A stretch of 48,539 bases of DNA from Sediminibacterium sp. (GTDB lineage: Bacteria > Bacteroidota > Bacteroidia > Chitinophagales > Chitinophagaceae): NCBI GenBank assembly GCA_027487895.1, contig JAIYCS010000132.1, positions 1 through 48,539 on the forward strand, written 5' to 3'. The position numbers and the translations under genes were made by a program. Each line of letters starts with the position of its first letter. Position 1 is the first letter of the stretch. The notes beneath the pieces were generated by a model. It was not told the origin of the DNA and searched no databases. It saw only the letters and a program-made list of their open reading frames with translations. Below, one piece after another: positions 1 through 7,924 of the stretch.

Positions 1-1356
1 ATGGAAACTTTCTTACCAGGTTCTCAAATTGACGTGAAGCCAGTTACTGATTACGATCAGTTTGTTGGTAAAACAATGGAATTTAAAGTTGTAAAAATCA
101 ACGAAACCATTAAGAACGCAGTTGTATCACACAAAGCCCTTATCGAAAGCGATATCGAAGCACAACGTGCAGAGATCATGAGCAAATTAGAGAAAGGTCA
201 AGTATTAGAAGGTGTTGTTAAAAACATCACTGACTTTGGTGCATTTATGGACTTAGGTGGACTTGATGGTTTATTGTATATCACCGATATTTCATGGGGT
301 CGTATCTCTCACCCTAGCGAAGTGGTGAAGATGGATCAAAAATTACAAGTGGTTGTATTAGACTTTGATGATGACAAAAAACGTATCAGCTTAGGTCTTA
401 AGCAATTAACGCCACACCCTTGGGATGTATTACCAGAAGGACTTTCAGAAGGTTCTGTGGTGAAAGGTAAAGTAGTTAACATCGAAGATTACGGTGCGTT
501 CTTAGAAATTCAACCAGGTGTTGAAGGTCTAGTTCACGTATCTGAAATTACATGGGCTAACACACCAATCAACGCAAAAGAATTCTTTAAGTTACAAGAT
601 GAGTACGAAGCTAAAGTGGTAACACTTGATAAGGACGCGCGCAAAATGAGCTTATCTATTAAGCAAATGAGCCAAGATCCTTGGAGCAGTATCGAATCTA
701 AATTCCCAGAAAATAGCAAGCACAAAGGTCTTGTTAAAAACATTACTCCTTATGGCGTATTTGTTGAAATGGAGCCAGGTATTGGTGGTATGATTCACAT
801 TAGCGATTTAAGCTGGTTGAAGCGTTTCAATCACCCTTCTGACTACACTAAAGTGGGCGATGCTATTGATATCATTATCTTAAGCATTGATAAAGAAAAC
901 AGAAAATTACAATTAGGTCATAAGCAATTAGAAGAAGATCCTTGGAATGCATTAGAAGAAACTTTTGCAATTGGATCTGTACATGAAGGTACTGTTACCC
1001 GCAAGGATGACAAAGGTGCGCTTGTACAATTACAGTATGGCTTAGAAGGATTCGTGCCTAACCGTCACTTGAACAAAGAAGATGGTACACAGGTAAAAGC
1101 AGATGACACAGCGCAGTTTATGGTGATCGAATTTGATCGCAACGAAAAGCGTATTGTATTATCACACGCTCGCCTTTGGGAACAAGTAATAGCTGAAGAA
1201 AAAGAAGTAGCTAAGAAAGAAGCCAAAGCAGAATCTGACAACACCAAGAAGGCAGTAAAGGCGGTTCAGTCTAAAGTAGAGAAGTCTACCTTAGGTGATT
1301 TAAGCGCACTTGCTGACATCAAGGCTAAATTGCAGGAAGGTGAAGGTGGGAACTAA
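1..1356 (+). CDS. rpsA: 30S ribosomal protein S1 (5'-truncated by window edge)
   Basis: S1 binds mRNA on the small ribosomal subunit and helps recruit messages, which matters in a phylum that rarely uses Shine-Dalgarno pairing. The visible 451 residues hold the end of one S1 repeat (FLPGSQIDVKP) followed by four complete OB-fold S1 repeats, starting near residues 65, 150, 238 and 323, each with the G-x-V-x-x-I-x-x-[FY]-G-[AV]-F signature in the first three. The last repeat is more divergent. The tail is rich in Lys, Glu and Ala and ends in a short LGDLSALADIKAKL segment. Bacteroidota S1 is usually near 600 residues and FLPGSQ is internal, so the ATG at position 1 is an internal methionine and the real start lies outside the window. 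A strong hairpin terminator follows. Confidence 0.95.
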   Translation: METFLPGSQIDVKPVTDYDQFVGKTMEFKVVKINETIKNAVVSHKALIESDIEAQRAEIMSKLEKGQVLEGVVKNITDFGAFMDLGGLDGLLYITDISWGRISHPSEVVKMDQKLQVVVLDFDDDKKRISLGLKQLTPHPWDVLPEGLSEGSVVKGKVVNIEDYGAFLEIQPGVEGLVHVSEITWANTPINAKEFFKLQDEYEAKVVTLDKDARKMSLSIKQMSQDPWSSIESKFPENSKHKGLVKNITPYGVFVEMEPGIGGMIHISDLSWLKRFNHPSDYTKVGDAIDIIILSIDKENRKLQLGHKQLEEDPWNALEETFAIGSVHEGTVTRKDDKGALVQLQYGLEGFVPNRHLNKEDGTQVKADDTAQFMVIEFDRNEKRIVLSHARLWEQVIAEEKEVAKKEAKAESDNTKKAVKAVQSKVEKSTLGDLSALADIKAKLQEGEGGN

Positions 1357-1383
1357 TTAGTCCCCTTTCATTAGGAATAGGTC

Positions 1384-1425
1384 AAAAAGCTGTCTAACCA
1401 CCCGGTTAGGCAGCTTTTTATATTT
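1384..1425 (+). terminator. Rho-independent terminator after rpsA
   Basis: A 16-bp stem (1384-1399 with 1404-1419, one G-T wobble) closes on the 4-base loop ACCC. A5 leads on the left and a T-rich run follows on the right. It sits 27 bases past the rpsA stop. Confidence 0.9.
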
Positions 1426-1484
1426 TTCTTAACTAGTTGATAATCAATATTAGAAATCAAATTTCTAATTTGCTAACAATTAAC

Positions 1485-1492
1485 TAATTTTG
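1485..1492 (+). promoter_or_regulatory. Bacteroidota -7 element upstream of bamD
   Basis: TAATTTTG fits the TAnnTTTG consensus exactly and ends 9 bases before the ATG at 1502, so the transcript would have almost no leader. No TTTG -33 box at 19-21 bases was found, so this rests on the -7 element alone. Confidence 0.5.
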
Positions 1493-1501
1493 CCAACTTG
1501 T

Positions 1502-2299
1502 ATGAATAGAATTGTAATTGTTTTTTTGGCGGCTTTTGTACTGGTTTCTTGCTCCTCAAAGTTTTCTAAAATCTTAAAGAGTAAAGACGTCGAGTATAAG
1601 TATAAAATGGCGGAGCAGTTTTATGCTAAAAAAGATTACAGTAAGGCGCAAGTATTGTACGAAGATATTTTTCAGGTGATGAAAGGTACCCCTCGTTACG
1701 AAGACATGTATTATAAATTCGCGTATTCTTATTATTATCAAAAAGATTACTCGAACGCCGAAAACTTGTTCAAGAATTTCCTGGAAAACTTTCCGAGTTC
1801 TAACAAGTTAGAAGAAATAGAATACATGCGTGCGTATTCGTTCTTTAAAGAATCACCAAAAGTAGATTTAGATCAAACCAATACCAATAAAACCATGCAG
1901 TTAATGCAGGTGTTTATTAACGGACATCCAGGTTCTAAAAGAGTCCTCGATGCAACAGAAATTATTGATCAGTGCAGAGAGAAGTTAGAAGAAAAAGAAT
2001 TTAAAGCAGCACAGCTTTATTTAAACCTAGGTTATTATAAAGCAGCAGCCGTGGCTTTTGGTAATGTGTCTGATAATTTTCCGGATTCTAAAAAAGCAGA
2101 TTTATATAAATGCCAAGTAGTGGTATCTTATTATAAATACGCCGAAATGAGTTACGAAGAAAAGCAACAAGAGCGTTATGCAAAAGTGATTGTAGAAGCC
2201 GATGATTTTTTAGAGCGCTACAGCACCAGTAAATACGTAGACGAAGTGAATAAATATAAAACAGCATCTTCAAATTATTTAAACAATACAAAAAAATGA
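1502..2299 (+). CDS. bamD: Outer membrane assembly lipoprotein BamD/YfiO
   Basis: BamD is the TPR lipoprotein of the BAM complex that inserts beta-barrel proteins into the outer membrane. The protein opens with a lipoprotein signal (MNRIVIVFLAAFVLVSC, lipobox cysteine at residue 17). TPR-like helical repeats rich in Tyr and Lys follow (YAKKDYSKAQVLYEDI, YYYQKDYSNAENLFKNF, LYLNLGYYKAAAVAF), with SSNKLEEIEYMRAYS-type helices between them. The 265-residue length is usual for the family. I chose the ATG at 1502 over an in-frame TTG at 1490, because the TTG would put non-signal residues in front of the lipoprotein leader and overlaps the -7 element. Its stop overlaps the rpoZ start (ATGA), which indicates translational coupling. 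Confidence 0.9.
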   Translation: MNRIVIVFLAAFVLVSCSSKFSKILKSKDVEYKYKMAEQFYAKKDYSKAQVLYEDIFQVMKGTPRYEDMYYKFAYSYYYQKDYSNAENLFKNFLENFPSSNKLEEIEYMRAYSFFKESPKVDLDQTNTNKTMQLMQVFINGHPGSKRVLDATEIIDQCREKLEEKEFKAAQLYLNLGYYKAAAVAFGNVSDNFPDSKKADLYKCQVVVSYYKYAEMSYEEKQQERYAKVIVEADDFLERYSTSKYVDEVNKYKTASSNYLNNTKK

Positions 2300-2640
2300 G
2301 TAAGCTAAGAAGACAATTAAGTGCCAATACACCAAGCGTGGTTGAAACCAAGAGCCTAATAGATATCAAAGCAAAAACTGGTAATTTATACGAGTCAATT
2401 GCGATTGTTGCACGTAGAGCCAATCAAATCAATGTGTCTATCAGAGAAGAATTGCACAACAAATTGGAAGAGTTTGCTAGCCACACCGATAGCCTTGAAG
2501 AAATTCATGAAAATAAAGAGCAAATCGAAATCTCTAGAGCTTACGAGAAAATGCCTAACCCAGCAATTTTAGCAACACAAGAATTTATGGAAGGCAAAGT
2601 GTATTATAGAAAAAATGAAGAGAACGATTTATTCCGTTAA
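2296..2640 (+). CDS. rpoZ: RNA polymerase omega subunit, Bacteroidota Rpb6-like type
   Basis: This is a 114-residue omega/Rpb6-family subunit that would bind the beta' subunit and aid RNA polymerase assembly. The recognisable block is the central segment TGNLYESIAIVARRANQI, the family's helical signature. The C-terminal half is charged and ends with a NPAILATQEFMEGKVYYR-like segment typical of the Bacteroidota versions. The start overlaps the bamD stop by four bases (2296-2299), and bamD-rpoZ adjacency is conserved across the phylum. A hairpin terminator immediately follows, so bamD and rpoZ form a two-gene unit here. Confidence 0.9.
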   Translation: MSKLRRQLSANTPSVVETKSLIDIKAKTGNLYESIAIVARRANQINVSIREELHNKLEEFASHTDSLEEIHENKEQIEISRAYEKMPNPAILATQEFMEGKVYYRKNEENDLFR

Positions 2641-2661
2641 TTCATACAAACCTATTATATC

Positions 2662-2690
2662 AAAAAGACAGTGTAATAACTGTCTTTTTT
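2662..2690 (+). terminator. Rho-independent terminator after rpoZ
   Basis: AAAAAGACAG (2662-2671) pairs with CTGTCTTTTT (2680-2689) across a short AT-rich loop, followed by more T. It separates bamD-rpoZ from the DUF4835 gene. Confidence 0.85.
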
Positions 2691-2721
2691 TGTTATTTTA
2701 GAGTACGTTATTAGAGCTGAT

Positions 2722-3645
2722 ATGAAGTTTATTAAAACAATATTTATCTTTTTGTTGGTGCTTGTTTTTTCGGGGGCTAAAGCCCAGGAATTACAGGCTA
2801 GGGTAACCGTACTATCAAATAGGGTTGCTACCACTGTAGATAAAAGAATATTCAGTACACTGCAAACCCAGTTAACCAACTTACTCAACAATAGAAAGTG
2901 GACCTCTGATTTGTACAAGCCACAAGAAAAAATTGAATGTAGTTTTATTCTTAACATCGAGTCTATTGTTGAAACCAATGTATACAAAGCTACACTGAGC
3001 ATTCAGGCAGCGCGTCCGGTGTATGGGTCTAGTTATAAAGCAAGCATGGTTAATTTCCAGGATCCCGATGTTACGTTTAAATACCAAGAATTTCAACCTC
3101 TCGAATTCAATGAAGCTAGGGTGCAAGGAACCGATGCTGGCATAGCCAATTTGCCCGCTATTTTTGCTTACTACGCCTACATGATTATAGGGTTAGATTA
3201 CGATTCATTTTCCTTAAAGGGTGGCGAAGCGTATTTTCGAAAAGCCCTCAATATTGTAAATAATGCACCGGAAGGAAAAGGGATACAAGGTTGGAAAATG
3301 TTTGATGGACTTCGCAACCGCTTTTGGCTCGCCGAAAATGTTACCAATCCGCGTAACAATGTTATTCACGATATTTTTTACGGGTATTACCGTGGTGGTC
3401 TCGATCATTTAATAGATAATGAAACACAGGCACAAAGTTCAATACTAGCTGCCCTTATTCAACTCCAAACCTTTGCCGCGGACAATCAAAATAGCATGAT
3501 CCAGCAGTTTTTTTTGCAAAGTAAATACACTGAATTATCAGGCATTTTTAAAAAAGCAAAAGCAGCTGACCGGGTAAAAGCTGTAGAATTATTAACGGTA
3601 CTTGATCCTACCAATGCGCCAAAATACAAAGAAGCACTTCAATGA
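2722..3645 (+). CDS. DUF4835 (PorD-like) secreted protein
   Basis: This 307-residue protein has a clear signal peptide cut near residue 21 (LVLVFSGAKAQ) and then the DUF4835 body: QELQARVTVLSNRV at the mature N-terminus, an NIESIVETNVYKATLSIQAARPVYGS block, and FAYYAYMIIGLDYDSFS in the middle. Members of this family have been annotated as PorD-like and linked to type IX secretion, but the role is not firmly established. In most Bacteroidota it lies downstream of bamD, rpoZ and coaBC and upstream of recN. Here it directly follows the rpoZ terminator and is coupled by an ATGA overlap to a DUF4296 lipoprotein. A periplasmic or outer-membrane-associated location is inferred from the signal peptide. 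Confidence 0.85.
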   Translation: MKFIKTIFIFLLVLVFSGAKAQELQARVTVLSNRVATTVDKRIFSTLQTQLTNLLNNRKWTSDLYKPQEKIECSFILNIESIVETNVYKATLSIQAARPVYGSSYKASMVNFQDPDVTFKYQEFQPLEFNEARVQGTDAGIANLPAIFAYYAYMIIGLDYDSFSLKGGEAYFRKALNIVNNAPEGKGIQGWKMFDGLRNRFWLAENVTNPRNNVIHDIFYGYYRGGLDHLIDNETQAQSSILAALIQLQTFAADNQNSMIQQFFLQSKYTELSGIFKKAKAADRVKAVELLTVLDPTNAPKYKEALQ

Positions 3646-3992
3646 TCCATCGTACCATTTATATACTAGTAATTGCATGGGTGCTCCTTGTTTCATGTAA
3701 CAACGGGACGCCTAAAAATGTATTACCCGTTAACACCATGAAGGTTGTTATGTTTGATATGCTTAAGGCCGATGAGTGGTATGCAAGAAAATTAGTAGGG
3801 GATACGCTCATGTTAAGGATCAAAGAAGACATTCCATTGTATGAGCAGGTGTTTGCGATTCATAAGATCACCAAAAAAGAGTTTTTTGATAGTTATCATT
3901 ATTACGAAGCGCATCCAGTTGCGTACAAAGAGTTAGTAGATTCATTAGAATCCTATGCGAACAAACAAAAGCTAAAAACTTTAAAAAAATAA
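3642..3992 (+). CDS. DUF4296 family lipoprotein
   Basis: A 116-residue protein with a lipoprotein signal (lipobox cysteine at residue 19, in WVLLVSCNNG). The body matches the DUF4296 pattern: MKVVMFDMLKADEWY followed by a helical IHKITKKEFFDSYHYYEAHPVAYKELVDSLESYA segment. No enzymatic motif is visible. The start overlaps the DUF4835 stop by four bases, which suggests co-translation and perhaps a shared envelope role; that is inference. The family's function is unknown to me. Confidence 0.8.
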   Translation: MIHRTIYILVIAWVLLVSCNNGTPKNVLPVNTMKVVMFDMLKADEWYARKLVGDTLMLRIKEDIPLYEQVFAIHKITKKEFFDSYHYYEAHPVAYKELVDSLESYANKQKLKTLKK

Positions 3993-4033
3993 ACAATCTT
4001 TATTCATACTTGTTACAATAAAAAACAAAAATC

Positions 4034-4507
4034 ATGAGTTTAACAACAGGCACCGCAGCCCCTAATTTTAGTTTATTTGACACCGATAAAAATCAGGTTC
4101 ATTTAGCAGACCAAAAAGGTAAAAATGTAGTTTTATTATTTTTTCCTTTAGCCTTCACTGGCGTTTGTACCACAGAGCTTTGTTCTATCAGAGACAATAT
4201 TGCACTATACAATAACACCAGTGCAACTGTGTATGGCGTTTCGGTAGATTCTTTATTTGCCCTAGGTAAGTTTAAAGAAGAGCAAAACCTAAATTTCCCT
4301 TTATTAAGCGATTTTAACAAAGAAGCTGCTAAGGCATTTGGCGTTTTATATGACGTATTCCCTGCATTTGAAATGCAAGGTGTTAGCAAGCGCGCTGCCT
4401 TTGTAATTGATAAAGAAGGTGTTATACAATACGCCGAAGTTTGTCCTACCCCTGGTGACCTGCCAAACTTTGCAGCGATCCAAGAAAACCTAGCTAAACT
4501 AGCTTAA
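4034..4507 (+). CDS. Peroxiredoxin of the BCP/AhpE group
   Basis: Thiol peroxidase reducing H2O2 and organic hydroperoxides in the cytoplasm (no signal peptide). The 157-residue thioredoxin-fold chain carries the peroxidatic motif PLAFTGVCTTELC with the peroxidatic cysteine at residue 45 and a second cysteine at 50, the spacing of the atypical two-Cys BCP proteins such as E. coli BCP. The PLAFTGVC context also resembles AhpE, so I leave the subgroup open. DKEGVIQYAEV and the TPGDLPN segment complete the fold. It has a 41-base gap from the DUF4296 gene and an A-rich upstream region. Confidence 0.9.
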   Translation: MSLTTGTAAPNFSLFDTDKNQVHLADQKGKNVVLLFFPLAFTGVCTTELCSIRDNIALYNNTSATVYGVSVDSLFALGKFKEEQNLNFPLLSDFNKEAAKAFGVLYDVFPAFEMQGVSKRAAFVIDKEGVIQYAEVCPTPGDLPNFAAIQENLAKLA

Positions 4508-4519
4508 TTTAGTTTGTTG

Positions 4520-4527
4520 TATCTTTG
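4520..4527 (+). promoter_or_regulatory. -7 promoter element for the small T9SS protein
   Basis: TATCTTTG matches TAnnTTTG exactly and lies 18 bases before the ATG at 4546. No convincing -33 box is present. Confidence 0.5.
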
Positions 4528-4545
4528 TACCATTAGGTCAAAAGC

Positions 4546-4905
4546 ATGCAAAAAAAGAACTTCATTATAGTTTGTATATTATTTATCATTACCTCCAGTT
4601 TTACACCTGGGGGTAATGGTTTTTATGACTCTTTTTTTAATGCACCTGCTACAAGTAAAGTAACCCGCTTTTATCCCAACCCAGCTACCACCGTAATCAA
4701 TTTTGAATTTGACAAGTCGGTAGAGTCTACTTCTGTAATTTCGATCTATAGTTTTTACGGAAAAAAAATGAGCGAGCAGCGTTTATCAACTAATAAAGTA
4801 AGTTTTACTTTAGACGATCATTATACCCGCGGCTTGTACATTTTCCAACTCCGCGATCAAGCAGGCAGGCTCATTGAGTCTGGTAAATTTCAGGTAAACA
4901 AGTAG
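4546..4905 (+). CDS. Minimal secreted protein: signal peptide plus T9SS type A sorting domain
   Basis: This 119-residue protein has an N-terminal signal peptide (residues 1 to about 20) and only about 20 further residues before a complete T9SS type A C-terminal sorting domain (about 42-119). The domain shows the hallmark FYPNPATTVINFEF start, an IYSFYGKKM strand, and the GLYIFQLRDQAGRLIESGKFQV end. Such domains direct cargo through the type IX translocon and are normally removed by the PorU sortase, attached to a much larger cargo. Here there is essentially no cargo. It could be a decayed gene, a surface micro-protein, or a stand-alone signal. It ends one base before the convergent rlmI-like gene. 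Confidence 0.8.
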   Translation: MQKKNFIIVCILFIITSSFTPGGNGFYDSFFNAPATSKVTRFYPNPATTVINFEFDKSVESTSVISIYSFYGKKMSEQRLSTNKVSFTLDDHYTRGLYIFQLRDQAGRLIESGKFQVNK

Positions 4906-4906
4906 C

Positions 4907-6082
4907 TTATTTATCTGTTACTTCAACAATCAAAAATTTTAAATAATTGGTATTTTCCATCCCCCAAATAATGGGATGATCAGACGCTTGCGCTTGAAAC
5001 GTAACCTGTCTAATTTTTTTGCGTGCATCTTTTGCTGCCATTTCAATGGTTTGCAAAAAGAGTTCTGGCTGTACTAGATTGGTGCAGCTAGACGTTACTA
5101 AAAAACCTCCGTTTCTAATTAATTTCATGCCACGCAAATTAATTTCTTTATACCCGGTAATGGCTTTTTGAATACTTTCTCTACTCTTTGTAAACGCAGG
5201 TGGGTCAAGCATTACAACGTCATATTGTCTACCATCTTTACCCCATTGTTTGAGCACATCAAATGCGTTCATCGCTTCAAATTTGCAAATAGCATCCAGT
5301 CCATTAAGGGCTGCATTTTTATTAGCTTGCGCCACAGCATTTTCAGAAATATCTAAACCCAGTACAGATTTTGCACCATAGTGTGCAGCATGAATTTCAA
5401 ATGTTCCCGTGTAGGTAAATGCGCCTAAAACATCGGCGCCTTTTACAATATGTTGAATGGCTTTTCGGTTGTCTTGTTGGTCTAAAAAGTAGCCCGTTTT
5501 TTGTCCATTTTGTATGTCTACATGAAAACGTAATCCGTTTTCGTTGATAATAATATTTGTATCAAATGGCTCCGATAAAAAACCTTTTATTTGCGTTAGC
5601 CCTTCTAGTTCTCTTACAGGCACATCGTTTCTTTCATAAATTCCCTTGGGCGTAAAAATGGTATTGAGTGCATCAACAATGGCAGGCTTCCAATGGTCCA
5701 TGCCTAACGACAAAGTTTGCAAAACAAAGTAGTCGTTAAACTTATCAATGATAAGGGCAGGCATTTGATCTGCTTCACCAAAAATAAGTCGACAGTTTTC
5801 GGTGTAGCCAATTTTTTGACGGTAAGCCCATGCTTCTGCGATTCGGCGGTGAAAAAAGGCAGCATCAATGGTTTCGGGCTTTCTGGTAAGTAGCCTAACC
5901 AAAATTTGAGATTTTGGGTTAATATAGCCTCTGCCGGCAAATTTGCCATCGGCGTAGTGAACATCTACTGTGGCAGCTGGCTCAATAGGGCCGTCAATTT
6001 TGTCTACTTCATTACCAAATACCCAGGGGTGACCATTTGCGATACGCGCCGCAATCTTCTTTTTTAGAAACAACTTTGTCAT
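4907..6082 (-). CDS. RlmI-family class I rRNA (cytosine-C5) methyltransferase
   Basis: SAM-dependent m5C methyltransferase of the RlmI/YccW family, which in E. coli modifies C1962 of 23S rRNA. The N-terminal ~75 residues form the PUA domain (NGHPWVFGNEV is the family opening). Family marks are GQKTGYFLDQQDNR (193-206), the SAM loop with YTGTF at 224-228, DPPAF at 293-297 and SSC with the probable catalytic Cys 333. The usual motif wording is YTGGF and SCS, so two positions differ slightly. At 391 residues it has normal length. A TATCTTCG -7 element ends five bases before the ATG, so the mRNA may be leaderless. It is divergent from grpE. Confidence 0.9.
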   Translation of the reverse strand: MTKLFLKKKIAARIANGHPWVFGNEVDKIDGPIEPAATVDVHYADGKFAGRGYINPKSQILVRLLTRKPETIDAAFFHRRIAEAWAYRQKIGYTENCRLIFGEADQMPALIIDKFNDYFVLQTLSLGMDHWKPAIVDALNTIFTPKGIYERNDVPVRELEGLTQIKGFLSEPFDTNIIINENGLRFHVDIQNGQKTGYFLDQQDNRKAIQHIVKGADVLGAFTYTGTFEIHAAHYGAKSVLGLDISENAVAQANKNAALNGLDAICKFEAMNAFDVLKQWGKDGRQYDVVMLDPPAFTKSRESIQKAITGYKEINLRGMKLIRNGGFLVTSSCTNLVQPELFLQTIEMAAKDARKKIRQVTFQAQASDHPIIWGMENTNYLKFLIVEVTDK

Positions 6083-6087
6083 GTCTG

Positions 6088-6095
6088 CGAAGATA
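6088..6095 (-). promoter_or_regulatory. -7 element of the rlmI-like gene
   Basis: On the minus strand this reads TATCTTCG, a TAnnTTTG variant, ending five bases before the ATG. The surrounding 14-mer CGCCTTATCTTCGC also occurs in front of trpS at the same distance. Confidence 0.5.
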
Positions 6096-6096
6096 A

Positions 6097-6112
6097 GGCG
6101 GATTAATCTGCC
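6097..6112. promoter_or_regulatory. Imperfect palindrome in the rlmI-like/grpE divergent region
   Basis: GGCGGATTAATCTGCC is a 16-base palindrome with one mismatched pair. It lies about 38 bases upstream (centre to centre) of a second GGC...GCC palindrome. It could be an operator half of a pair or a small hairpin; the role is unknown. Confidence 0.3.
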
Positions 6113-6135
6113 AATTTTTCCCTTTTCTTTGCAAC

Positions 6136-6150
6136 GGCAAAATTTTTGCC
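6136..6150. promoter_or_regulatory. Perfect palindrome in the grpE leader
   Basis: GGCAAAA (6136-6142) and TTTTGCC (6144-6150) flank a single T. It lies just downstream of a weak -7 candidate (TTTCTTTG, 6124-6131) and 33 bases before grpE. It is not a CIRCE element (no TTAGCACTC arm). It could be an operator of the chaperone operon or an RNA hairpin. Confidence 0.35.
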
Positions 6151-6182
6151 ATGATTAAGGGGTAAAACAATAAGCAATAGTT

Positions 6183-6740
6183 ATGGAAGATTCAATACCA
6201 AACGAAATGGAGCAAAATATTGAAAATGAGCTCAATACCGATGAAAATATGCCAGGAACCGAGCATTTGAATGAGCCGGTTACAAATGAGGATCCAATCG
6301 CTAAGCTAGAGGCCGAAGTACAGGAGCAAAAAGATAAATACCTCCGTTTAATGGCAGAATTTGATAATTTCAGAAGAAGAACTGCCAAAGAGCGTTTAGA
6401 GCTTATTCAAACCGCTGGAAAAGACGTTATTGTATCGATGCTTGATATTTTAGACGATTGTGACCGTGCCGAAAAGCAGTTACAAAGCACCGATGATATC
6501 GCTGTTCAAAAAGAAGGGATTCAGCTTGTTTTTAATAAATTGCGTGCTACTATGTTAGCCAAAGGCGTAAAAGCCATGGAAAGTATTCATGAAGAATTTG
6601 ATGTAGAAAAACATGAAGCCATTACCGAAATTCCAGCACCTTCGGAGCATTTGAAAGGAAAAGTAATTGATGATGTAGTGAAAGGTTATTATTTAAACGA
6701 TAAAATTATCCGCTTTGCTAAAGTGGTGGTAGGAAAATAA
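6183..6740 (+). CDS. grpE: GrpE nucleotide exchange factor
   Basis: GrpE releases ADP from DnaK and works with DnaJ in cytoplasmic protein folding. The 185-residue chain has an acidic low-complexity N-terminus (about 1-40), a long coiled-coil helix ([20 protein letters not shown]), the conserved [11 protein letters not shown] segment, and the C-terminal beta domain. That domain contains HEAITEIP and ends in a [18 protein letters not shown] block close to the GrpE family signature. It lies seven bases upstream of dnaJ and shares its direction, a common phylum arrangement with dnaK elsewhere. No CIRCE sequence is visible; two palindromes in the 100-base divergent region are the only regulatory candidates. 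Confidence 0.95.
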   Translation: MEDSIPNEMEQNIENELNTDENMPGTEHLNEPVTNEDPIAKLEAEVQEQKDKYLRLMAEFDNFRRRTAKERLELIQTAGKDVIVSMLDILDDCDRAEKQLQSTDDIAVQKEGIQLVFNKLRATMLAKGVKAMESIHEEFDVEKHEAITEIPAPSEHLKGKVIDDVVKGYYLNDKIIRFAKVVVGK

Positions 6741-6747
6741 ACAAGCA

Positions 6748-7911
6748 ATGGCTAAAAGAGATTATTACGAAATATTAGGTGTATCCAAGTCTTCATCTGC
6801 TGATGAAATTAAAAAGGCATACCGTAAAGTGGCTATGCAATATCACCCAGATCGAAATCCGGGAGATAAAGAAGCAGAAGATAAATTTAAAGAAGCTGCA
6901 GAAGCCTATGAGATCTTAAGTGACGCCGATAAAAAAGCAAAGTATGACAGGTTTGGTCATAATGCTTTTGGCCCAGGAACGGGTGGTGGCGCATCTCATA
7001 GCTCTAATATGGATGATATTTTTAGCCAATTTGGAGACATGTTTGGTGACGATGTATTTGGTTCATTCTTTGGTGGAGGTGGAAGATCAAGAGGCGGTGG
7101 AGGCAGAGCAGCAAGAGGACAACGCGGAAGTAATTTGCGTATTAAAATCAAATTAAATTTTGAGGAAATCGCAAAAGGTGTCAATAAAAATGTAAAAGTT
7201 AAAAAGCACGTTGTTTGTACAGGATGCGGTGGTAATGGTGCTAAAGATAAAAACAGTGTTCAAACTTGTAGTTCTTGTGGTGGTAGTGGACAGGTGCGTA
7301 AACTCACCAATACTTTTTTAGGTCAGATGCAAACAGTTACTACCTGCTCGTCTTGTAATGGAGAAGGAACAACTGTTACAGCTAAATGTGGAACATGTAA
7401 AGGTGAGGGAAGAATGTATGGCGAAGAAACCATTTCTATTGATATTCCTGCTGGTGTGCAAGAAGGCATGCAACTAAGCATGAATGGTAAAGGAAATGCG
7501 GGTGAAAGGGGAGGAAGTGCTGGTGATTTAATCATACAAATTGAAGAAGAAACACATCCAGAATTACAACGTGATGGATTAAATGTAGCTTTTGATTTAC
7601 ACTTGAATTTTGTGGACGCTGTATTTGGAACACAGGTAGAAGTGCCTACCATTGATGGGCGCGCTAAAATTAAAATTCCTGCAGGAACCCAAAGCGGAAA
7701 AATATTTAGACTCAAAGGAAAAGGATTCCCAGAAGTGCAGGGTTATGCAAAAGGAGACCAGCTCATTTATGTAAATATCTGGACGCCTCAAACAGTTAAT
7801 GACGAGGAAAAAGCAATGCTTGAAAAATTACAAGCAAGTGATAATTTCAAGCCCAATCCTAGCAAAAGTGATAAAAGCTTTTTTGATAGGGTTAAAGAGG
7901 CTTTTAATTAA
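6748..7911 (+). CDS. dnaJ: Chaperone protein DnaJ (type I Hsp40)
   Basis: DnaJ delivers substrates to DnaK and stimulates its ATPase. All type I parts are present: the J domain (residues 1-70) with HPD at 33-35, a Gly/Phe-rich linker with runs of GGGG near residues 110-120, a zinc-binding region near 155-222 with four CxxCxGxG repeats ([32 protein letters not shown]), and the two C-terminal beta-barrel domains. The 387-residue length is typical. It ends 13 bases before the convergent hpt gene without a strong hairpin between them. Confidence 0.97.
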   Translation: MAKRDYYEILGVSKSSSADEIKKAYRKVAMQYHPDRNPGDKEAEDKFKEAAEAYEILSDADKKAKYDRFGHNAFGPGTGGGASHSSNMDDIFSQFGDMFGDDVFGSFFGGGGRSRGGGGRAARGQRGSNLRIKIKLNFEEIAKGVNKNVKVKKHVVCTGCGGNGAKDKNSVQTCSSCGGSGQVRKLTNTFLGQMQTVTTCSSCNGEGTTVTAKCGTCKGEGRMYGEETISIDIPAGVQEGMQLSMNGKGNAGERGGSAGDLIIQIEEETHPELQRDGLNVAFDLHLNFVDAVFGTQVEVPTIDGRAKIKIPAGTQSGKIFRLKGKGFPEVQGYAKGDQLIYVNIWTPQTVNDEEKAMLEKLQASDNFKPNPSKSDKSFFDRVKEAFN

Positions 7912-7924
7912 TTTTTTAGTTGCT

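Noticed and set aside
1-3. ATG at the first base as the real start of rpsA
   Set aside because: FLPGSQIDVKP is internal in S1 and the family is about 600 residues; the window simply begins at an internal methionine.
1490-1501. TTG start giving a four-residue extension of BamD
   Set aside because: It would precede the lipoprotein signal with unrelated residues and overlaps the -7 element.
4496-4515. AAACTA/TAGTTT inverted repeat after the peroxiredoxin gene
   Set aside because: The stem is only six AT-rich pairs with no T run after it; not a convincing terminator.
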